NCBI GenBank assembly: GCA_014529385.2
Contig: CM043953.1
Coordinates: forward strand, 93,809,342 to 93,873,341
Length of the DNA: 64,000 nt
DNA from: Adiantum capillus-veneris
Lineage: Eukaryota > Streptophyta > Polypodiopsida > Polypodiales > Pteridaceae
Direction: 5' to 3'
Below the pieces are notes generated by a model. The model ran no database searches. It saw only the letters and a program-made list of their open reading frames with translations, and had not been told where the DNA came from. Positions 57,422 through 64,000 of this stretch are shown here, one piece after another (position 1 is the first letter of the stretch; each line of letters begins with the position of its first letter). The translations under genes were made by a program, and so were the position numbers.

Positions 57422-58240
57422 TCATGGCGTCTTCCCCGTCGAAGAGTGTATCGTGTTATTGTAGGCAAATTCCACCAAAGGTAAGTTCTTTTCCCATTGA
57501 GTCTTCTGATGCGAGATACATGACTTCAATAAATCTAAAATCACTGAATTGGCAATCTCAGATTGCCCGTCAGTCTGCAAGTGGAACGATGACGAGAACT
57601 GCAACCGCGTGCCAATGTTCTCCCAAATTGCCTTCCAAAACAAACTCATAAATCTGGGGTCTCTGTCGGAGACAATCGTCTCAGGCATGCCATGTAATCG
57701 GAAAATCATTGTGATCATTCTGTATTCTCGAGAGATCAAAAAAAATGAAATCCATTTCAATATTTTCCCAGGGGCGGGTGGGTATGGGTAAAGGCTGTAA
57801 CAATCCCTGTGCCTTATGCCTGTCAAACTTGACCTTCTGGCATACCAAGCAACTGCGCACAAACTCTTCCACATCCTTCTTCGGTCTCCGCCAAAAGAAA
57901 TCTCTCTCTACCCCTTTCACGGTGGTAGCAATGCCACGGTGACCCGTAAAAGGTGGACAGTGGCAATCAATCATAACATTTTCCCTCAACGGCTGTGTAA
58001 CGCACAACATAGTCTTTTTCATCAAGTAGCCTTCCCGAAGGGAGTATCCAGCTACTGTCTCCCCATCTCGTATCCGTGTGAAAATATCTGCAAAATCTGT
58101 ATCTGTGGCACATTGATCGACCATATCCTCGAAGCTCCTATGATGTATCGCGGAAATAGCCAGAACCAACGGTTTCCGAGACAAAGCATCTGCCACCACA
58201 TTCTTCTGTCCCTGCACATGGACAATCTGGAAGTGGAACT
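57422..58240 (-). pseudogene. Integrase of element E with internal deletion
   Basis: Zinc region HCPPFTGHRG ... CLVCQK is complete. The core has the first Asp (IEMDFIFF, about 57765), the second (TIVSDRDPR, about 57670) and Glu (DGQSEIAN, about 57570). About 40 residues between the first and second Asp are missing, and the frame shifts there. Further downstream sequence (EKNLPLVEFAYNNTIHSSTGKTP) is normal, followed by TGA. Confidence 0.88.
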
Positions 58241-59508
58241 GTGACAAGATGTTCACCCACCGCATCTGCTTTTCCGAAAGCTGCTTCTGTGACAAGAAGT
58301 AGCGCAAACTCTGATGGTCTGTAAAGACAGTAAAATCCGCTCCGAGTAGGTAATGCCGCCACTGAGTAAGAGCGTGGATAACCGCCAAAAGCTCTTTCCC
58401 ATAGATCTATGTTGTCATCTGCGGCCTAGAGAACAAACGGCTCTCGTAAGCTATGACATGGCCTTCTTGCATCAAGACCGCACCCAGACTACGACCACAA
58501 GCATCACAATATACTTCAAATGACTTCTGCAAGTCCGGCAAAGTCAAAATAGGTCCCGTAGTCAATTTCTCTTTCAACGTCTGAAAGGCAGTCACCTCTG
58601 GGGGTCCCCACGAAAAAGGTACTCCTTTCTGTGTCAAGATATGCAAAGGGGAAGCAACCTCTGCAAACTTTCGTATGAACCGCCTGTAGTACGAACACAG
58701 TCCCAAGAAGCTTCTAACTTCATGGACATTCCTCAAATTGGGCCAATCACGGATAGTCTCTATCTTGGCCGGGTCCATTCGCACTCCTGCTGCTGACACA
58801 ATGTGTCCCAAAAAGTGTATCTCTAGTAGGAAAAATTCACTTTTCTTTGCATTAATCACTAACGTGTGATCTCGTAATGCCTGAAAGACTTGAAGCAGAT
58901 GATCTCTGTGTTCTGCCTCATTCTTGGAGAAAACAATGATGTCGTCAAAGAAAGTGCCAACAAATAGCCTGTACTCTCGAAAAAATCCTGTCCATCATCC
59001 GGTTAAATGTCGCACGAGCATTGGTTAAGCCAAAAGGCATCACCAAAAACTCAAATAACCCAAAAGTCGTCCGAAAAGCTGTCTTGTAGACATCTCCTGG
59101 TGCTATCTTGATCTGATGATATCCACTCTTCAAGTCAATCCTACTAAAGCACGAGGATCCCTGTAACCTGTCGAGTATATCATCGATCCTAGGAATCGGA
59201 AATCTGTTCTTGATGGTGATTTCGTTGAGAGTGCTATAATCGATGCACATTCTCCAAGATCCGTCTTTCTTCAAAACCAACAACACTGGAGAGCAATACG
59301 GTGAAGTACTAGGCTGGACAAGACCCTTTTCCAAGAGGTCTTTCACTGAGTTCATAATCTTTTCATTCTGTACTCGGCTCACACGATAAGGTGGCCGATT
59401 CGGTGGCGTGCTTCCAGATATCGGATCAATGGTATGATCTTCAGGCCATCTCAAAAGCAATCGGCATGAGCGTGGAGAAAAAAAAAATCTTGGCGTTCTT
59501 TTCTTCAA
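58241..59508 (-). pseudogene. RT-RNase H of element E
   Basis: RT blocks: [38 protein letters not shown] and [16 protein letters not shown]. After a frameshift near 58975 come [11 protein letters not shown], with the catalytic Asp pair (about 58940-58960), and GLCSYYRRFIRKFAE. RNase H follows with YCDACGRSLGAVLM, YGKELLAV and FTDHQSLRYF. A TAG or frame break lies near 58405, between the RNase H blocks. Despite the breaks all catalytic motifs survive, so this copy is less decayed than element A. Confidence 0.9.
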
Positions 59509-59589
59509 GTCAAAACATATTCAACCTTTATCCATCGTTCAGTTCTCCCAAAAGAATGAGTAAGAAAATTGAAGTTCATCAAGTACAAT

Positions 59590-59918
59590 CTCTAAGCCCT
59601 TCATTTATCAAAGTCGCTTTCTCGGCCCGATAGTCAACCACGGCGTAGTTCTTGTGGTACCAAGGGATCCCGAGTAGAACGTCACTCACGTGCCCTGAAC
59701 ACCCCTGTCATTGCAAACGAAGTTTGCCAATGCTCGGTGTAATGGCAACATCCCATCCGGGTGCCAGTCGAACTACCTCCGCCTGTGGCGTCAGTCTGTC
59801 GGGCGTAGTTCCAAATCGAGCCGCCAATTCCAAGTGAAAAGAAGTTGGCCTTGGCTCCTTCAAAAGAGCTTCCTGATCCTTCGCTTTTCCCCGAAAGCGG
59901 CAAAGTTTGTACTTTCAT
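59590..59918 (-). pseudogene. Protease remnant of element E
   Basis: The C-terminal retropepsin signature DVLLGIPWYHKNYAVVDY is present at about 59680-59620 in one frame; it is preceded by WNWRLDLELRPTD-type sequence in another. A clean Asp-Thr/Ser-Gly motif was not found, so the N-terminal half is damaged or deleted. Confidence 0.7.
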
Positions 59919-59968
59919 TCATTAGATTCAGTGCAAGTCCCACTCCATGTGGTACCAGTTCTGCTTTT

Positions 59969-61517
59969 CTATCTGCCTTTTCTGCCACATTCCTCAGCTG
60001 CTCTCGAACTCTCAGACCTGTCGTCGTTTTTATCATGCTGTTCTTTCTGTGCCGTATCAGGGCACTTCGCGGAAATATGTCCATGTTCCCCGCATCCAAA
60101 GCACTTCCCCTCTCTGATGAAGCGAGCTCTCTCCTCAGGAGTAAGCTTGGGTCGTGCATCCTTTTTTTTCTCTCGGTTGCTCTTTTTCATTCTACTTTCA
60201 TTCCCAGAAGTCTGTTCGGCTCGTTGTGTCATGGCCTCATCTGTGGGGTAGGTCAAACTGCCAGAGTGAATGGCAAAGCCCCGCTTCGCATGACTCATCA
60301 ACTCCTGAATAGAAGCTGACTTCTGTTCCAAGCAGTGATCTCGGATCTCTGTAGGTAGACCCAAGGTAAACCGCTCAATCTGTTCTCTGAACGAGATCTT
60401 CTTGAATGAAGAGGCGGGTAGAAAAGAGCTCCAGAATCTTTCACAATAAGAATTCACTGTATCGCTCTTGGTCATCCAGAGATGGTTCCAAGCAGCTCGT
60501 ATATCTCGCTCAAACTCTTGAGTCAACCAAGAAGAAATAAAAAGCCTCTTGAATTTCAGCCATGTAACTGGCACAGTCTTGCTTAATAGAAGCGTGGACC
60601 ACCAAGTACGAGCATTCCCCTTAAAGTAAGAGGCAGCTCTCCGAATCTTGGAGTGCTCTGAATAGCGTCCTCCCGCGAAAGCGATGTCAAAGACACAGCC
60701 TTCGAAGCATCTGAGTCTCCTGAAAAGTATCAAACTTGATCGAGTGGCCACCTTCCTTAAACTCTCGGACTTTCTTGCTTTTATCTTCGAGAAAGTCATA
60801 CTGGTTGGCTTTGTAAAAATTCTTCTTGTTCGCATAGAACTTTCCGTCATCGGAATCTGAGCTGTCTGTAGACGAGTCCTCAGTAGAACTGTCAGTCTCT
60901 GGGCGAGATTTAGCCTACTTTGCCTTGCCCTTTCCAAAGCGTTGCTTCTTGCTTCGCTTTTTACCTTTTCTGTCTTTTTCGCTCGAATCCGAGGAGCTAG
61001 AAGAACTGTCAGAAGAAGAAGAAGAAGAACAGGGTACTCCTTCAAATCGAACACGCTTCTTCTGTTTCTTTGCCTTGTCAAATGTCAACCGACGACCCAA
61101 ATATCCCGGGAAGTCAGTGCCTTTCTTCTGCTTTTTGCCGTGCTTTTTGGCTTTCTTTTGCGTGTCAAAAAGCTGAGCAATCCGTGCATCAACCACGTTC
61201 TCCAGTTCCTTCTCCGTATATTTCTTGGAGGCAGAAGGTTTCTTGAGAGCGGGTTTCGGGAGTGGTGTTGTGGTTCTCTGCCACTCCATCTGTACCTCTT
61301 TCAAAGAGGTCTGGTTCATATATTTTGCCATCTTCGGGTCCTTGGCAAAATTGAGCATCATGATTGTTGCATCGCTGATCAACTGGCGACGCTCTATCTC
61401 TTGCCGCTCCGCCTAAGTAGGCCAAGGCGGGCCATACTCTCTGCCTGAATCTTCGTTGTGATCCCAGCCCGCATCTCCAAATGCAGAGGGAGTCGACTGG
61501 TCATTGCCTGAAGCCAT
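59969..61517 (-). pseudogene. gag of element E
   Basis: ATG at 61515-61517 (MASGNDQSTPS). One frame continues to about 60710 with TAG at 61413-61415 and TAG at 60915-60917. Then a frameshift leads to SKIRRAASYFKGNARTWW, the capsid-like core, FRLGLP-type FTLGLPTEIRD, and the CCHC knuckle CFGCGEHGHISAKCP at about 60110-60060. The N-terminal part has a long Ser run (61010-60960) followed by a Lys/Arg-rich stretch, resembling a nuclear-localisation signal. About 515 codons in all. Confidence 0.88.
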
Positions 61518-61571
61518 AGGTGCCGCGGAAAAAAATTCGGGGATCGGATTTCCCGTAGAAGAGAAATCGGC

Positions 61572-61586
61572 CGTGCTCTGATACCA
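61572..61586 (-). promoter_or_regulatory. Primer-binding site of element E
   Basis: Minus-strand TGGTATCAGAGC at plus 61575-61586, one base from the R-U5 end at 61588. Confidence 0.92.
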
Positions 61587-61587
61587 C

Positions 61588-62288
61588 TGTAACAGACTTG
61601 GACACTCCAAGTCAAGAATCAACCGCGACAGCACCAAATAACCACTTCAAAACAATTCACAGATCACAATAGATTTGCACTGGCCCGGCGGAGTTCCGTG
61701 CCTAGAGATATTGGCCCCAAAGACTGGCGCCCCTTTCGGTATTTCTTTTTGTATTAATCAATCATCAAAGTACAAGAGAGCGGTTAGGGTTTCACTCTCA
61801 GACTCTGCGTCCAGATGCTCTCTGAGAAGTGAGACCCTCACCACTAATTTAAAGGTTACAAGGGATGCCCAAAAGCAGAGCCCCAAAAGCTTTTAAAATC
61901 AAAAGCATCAGTTCTCTCTCTCTCTTAGAGAGTCAAAAAATGACTCTCTAAGAGAGAGAGAGAACTGATGCTTTTGATTTTAAAAGCTTTTGGGGCTCTG
62001 CTTTTGGGCATCCCTTGTAACCTTTAAATTAGTGGTGAGGGTCTCACTTCTCAGAGAGCATCTGGACGCAGAGTCTGAGAGTGAAACCCTAACCGCTCTC
62101 TTGTACTTTGATGATTGATTAATACAAAAAGAAATACCGAAAGGGGCGCCAGTCTTTGGGGCCAATATCTCTAGGCACGGAACTCCGCCGGGCCAGTGCA
62201 AATCTATTGTGATCTGTGAATTGTTTTGAAGTGGTTATTTGGTGCTGTCGCGGTTGATTCTTGACTTGGAGTGTCCAAGTCTGTTACA
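61588..62288. repeat. Perfect 701-bp palindrome made of two R-U5 copies
   Basis: Position i pairs with 123876-i without any indel. Arms 61588-61935 and 61941-62288 (348 bp each) are complementary wherever I checked, and the translated 73-residue frames in the two arms are identical. The spacer is five A residues. Each arm equals the part of the E LTR from its U5 end to GAGAGTC, i.e. to about 17 bp past the TATA box. U3 is absent. The arms differ from the complete 3' LTR at about six places but not from each other. Confidence 0.96.
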
Positions 62289-62301
62289 CTTGGCCCTTGG
62301 G

Positions 62302-62312
62302 AGGCTATAAAA
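62302..62312 (+). promoter_or_regulatory. TATA box of the hAT 2 transposase gene
   Basis: GGCTATAAAAGCC sits 270 bp before the ATG, followed by a CT-rich 5' leader rich in CAAGGCTCAAG and CTCTCCTCT repeats. E lies only about 15 bp upstream of it. Confidence 0.6.
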
Positions 62313-62571
62313 GCCCCCTTGGGACTCTTAATACTTATTCCAATTTCCCTCAAGGCTCAAGCTCTCCTCTCTACTCATAGCCTCATTGCTCAAGGCTCAA
62401 GCATGACTACGCGCCGTGGCCCGTACGCTCTACACTCTACCCTTGAAAGTTGAGTCTCCACTCTCTCCCTCTTCTACCCACTTTGAAGCTCTCCTCTACT
62501 CTCTCTCCACAGAAGCTCTCCTCTAACTCCTCTAACTTCTAAGCTCTACTCTCTCGAGTCTCTCCACCATC

Positions 62572-64000
62572 ATGTCATCTCAAGCCAACTCCACTTCTCA
62601 AGCCGGTTCTTCTCGAAGGAGGCCCGCCAAGCAAACGTGGTCGTGGTGGGATGAAGTCGACTTTAGCGCGTGGCAAAGGTGGCGGTGCAAGACCATGGAC
62701 ATGCAAGCTATGCCCATACAAGAGAACGGGTGGTTCAAACAAAGTGCGAGCCCATATTCTTCATGAACCCGGTCACGAGGTGAAGTTTTGCCCTCATGTA
62801 GCTCCCGAGAAGAGGTTGGATCTTCTTGAGAAGCTCACGGTGTATGAGGTTGCGGAAGCGGCCAAGAGGGGCCGTTTTGTTGCCGTTGATCCCTCTGCCA
62901 CGGCGACACCGCGAGAGTAAAGGGAAGCCAACCTTGACGACATCTCTCGAAGCTTCAAGAGCCATGCATCTACACCGTCCTCTTCCGTTCCGCATCGCTA
63001 AAGCACTCTCAACGAAAATTGGAATCCTAAATTGAAGGAAGAGGTGGATAGGTAGGTTGCCCGATTCTTCTTCCACGACCACATTGCCTTCCATGCTTCG
63101 CGGTGAGTTTCTTTTGGCATATGCACATTGCAATCTTCCATTTTGTATTCATAATGGGTTATAACTTCTCGACTCTCGACTCTCCATACTAACACAACAT
63201 GCTCTATTTTGTGTGGATAGGTCTCCATACTTTCGAACCATGGTTACGAAAATGCGAGAATATGGCTCCTCTTACGTGCTACCTTCATCGGAGAGGCTTC
63301 GCACCACCCTCCTTGACAAAGAGAAGCTTGCCGTGGACCAAGCGGCCCAAGCAACAAAGGATTTGTGGGAGACCAATGGCGTCTCTCTCCTTGTAGATGG
63401 ATGGAGCGACACCCGCAAGCGGTCCATGCACGGGGTGGTGGCCTACTCTCGGAGGGAGATGTACTTTGTGGAGTCACATGATGCATCCGATAGTGGCAAG
63501 GCCGCCGAGATGCTTGCTGCGGAGTGGACAAGCACCATAGAGATCACCGGCCCGGAGAATGTCCTTTGTATGGTTGCAGATGGAGAGGCGTCAAATAGGG
63601 CAGCCGAGGCTATCATTGAGGGCATGTATCCCAGCATCCATGTCACATTTTGCATGGCGCATTGCCTCAACAACCTCCTCAAGGACATAGGGAACTTGTC
63701 ATGGATTTCACCCACCATTGGTGACGCCTCTCGAATTGTCTCCTTTGTGCTCAACCATCAAAAAGTGCGCCATGAATTCTCAAAGAGGAGCCACTTGTCC
63801 TTGCTCAAATAATCAGAGACAAGATTTGCATTCAATTGGCTTATGCTAGGCCGCTTGTCTACATGTGGCGGAGCCTTAAGGGGCCTCTTTCTCAGTGATG
63901 AGTTCCAGGCCATACCGGAGTCTACATCAGCAAACAGGATTGAAATGCCGAGAATGGGCCGACGACGCCGCTTGGTGGGAGGAGGTGAAGACTCTTGACG
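62572..64000 (+). pseudogene. hAT 2 transposase, partial (runs off window), several breaks
   Basis: Exon 1 from ATG 62572 (MSSQANSTSQAGSS) to 63102, with a GT donor at 63103. The intron is 118 bp and ends in GATAG at 63220; the phase joins HASR to SPYFRTM. A frameshift near 62680 moves into the BED finger frame (PWTCKLCPYKRTGGSNKVRAH ... CPHV). Another frame change lies near 62915 and stops near 63000 and 63054. Exon 2 is open from 63221 to a TAA at 63810-63812. It has the DUF659 block LLVDGWSDTRKRSMHGVV, then MVADGEASNRAAE, FCMAHCLNNLLKDIG, and after the TAA SETRFAFNWLMLGRL. A last frameshift near 63952 gives WADDAAWWEEVKTLD. Confidence 0.85.

Larger units (their letters stand above)
55682..62288 (-). 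mobile_element. Element E: chromovirus with a palindromic 5' end, inserted in hAT 2
   Basis: The minus strand carries, from right to left: primer-binding site, Gag with CCHC, protease, RT with FFDD, RNase H, integrase and chromodomain-like end, then a polypurine tract and a 3' LTR (55682-56215). Identical 5-mers CTTGG flank it (55677-55681 and 62289-62293). The right end is not a normal 5' LTR. It is a 701-bp palindrome of the R-U5 part only, so both outer ends of the element are the U5 terminus (TGTAACAGAC inward). Confidence 0.93.
55447..64000 (+). mobile_element. hAT transposon 2, left part, interrupted by chromovirus E
   Basis: The left end CAGGGGATGGGG at 55447 opens a very GC-rich subterminal zone (to about 55600) with repeated GGGGACGG. 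The sequence left of E (…GGGGGGGCTTGG) and right of E (CTTGGCCCTTGGGAGG…) joins smoothly through the E target duplication. It leads to a TATA box and a BED-type transposase gene that runs off the window. If so, the predicted 8-bp target duplication on the left is CATAGTTA (55439-55446). The right end is not in the window. Confidence 0.75.

Noticed and set aside
60942-61448. 168-codon plus-strand open frame
   Set aside because: Antisense to the Ser- and Lys-rich part of element E gag.
61675-62201. Two identical 73-residue frames on opposite strands, perhaps a duplicated gene
   Set aside because: They are the two arms of the R-U5 palindrome, non-coding LTR sequence.

Overview
This looks like nuclear DNA of a land plant with a large, repeat-rich genome. 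The evidence is chromodomain Ty3/gypsy elements, Ty1/copia, LINE and hAT transposons, GT-AG introns of about 90-120 bp, initiator-tRNA-Met primer-binding sites (TGGTATCAGAGC), long AG/TG microsatellites and one plant-type YqaJ-nuclease gene. I cannot name the species; a fern, lycophyte or gymnosperm is a guess. There are no operons, CRISPR arrays or phage-like regions. Nearly all coding capacity belongs to decayed transposable elements (TEs), and the only plausible host gene is near 35.0-36.1 kb on the minus strand.

Layout, left half. 1-2.3 kb: 3' end of an LTR element with a coiled-coil ORF cut by three in-frame stops. 2.8-5.55 kb: Ty3/gypsy RNase H-integrase fragment followed, unusually, by a retropepsin-like domain. 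5.55-8.4 kb: two further LTR starts, an unknown ORF and a compound microsatellite. 8.46-16.52 kb: element A, a nearly full-length chromovirus with about 1.4-kb LTRs, a copia RT scrap in its leader and a deletion of the RT active site. 16.63-22.29 kb: element B, a non-autonomous gag-only LTR element whose 5' LTR lost its promoter. 22.3-29.8 kb: microsatellites, AT-rich DNA and a 5'-truncated LINE (minus). 29.80-33.98 kb: element C, a decayed copia element (minus) with 234-bp LTRs. 35.0-36.1 kb: YqaJ/lambda-exonuclease-like host gene (minus).

Layout, right half, which is a nest of insertions. Element D (37.04-51.54 kb) is a composite with three copies of one LTR, the middle one inverted, all inside one perfect 5-bp target duplication (ACTCC). 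A 3.69-kb hAT transposon (40.115-43.801 kb, 8-bp duplication TTGCCGGT) sits in the middle LTR. A gag-protease LTR element F (44.87-49.22 kb, minus) sits in its internal region. After D come a 470-bp hAT-like element that has captured a piece of gypsy pol, LTR remnants, and a second F fragment (54.23-55.45 kb). A second hAT starts at 55.447 kb and runs off the window. Into its promoter-proximal region chromovirus E (minus, 55.682-62.288 kb, duplication CTTGG) has inserted.

The most striking object is the right end of E. In place of a normal 5' LTR it carries a perfect 701-bp palindrome of R-U5, and the outermost base pair is exactly the LTR terminus. This looks like a self-primed, fold-back reverse-transcription product that integrated. 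Other notable items are the hAT gene resolved into five exons with an exact reading frame except for three nonsense codons, recurrent C-to-T-type nonsense changes in many elements, and the retropepsin located 3' of integrase.
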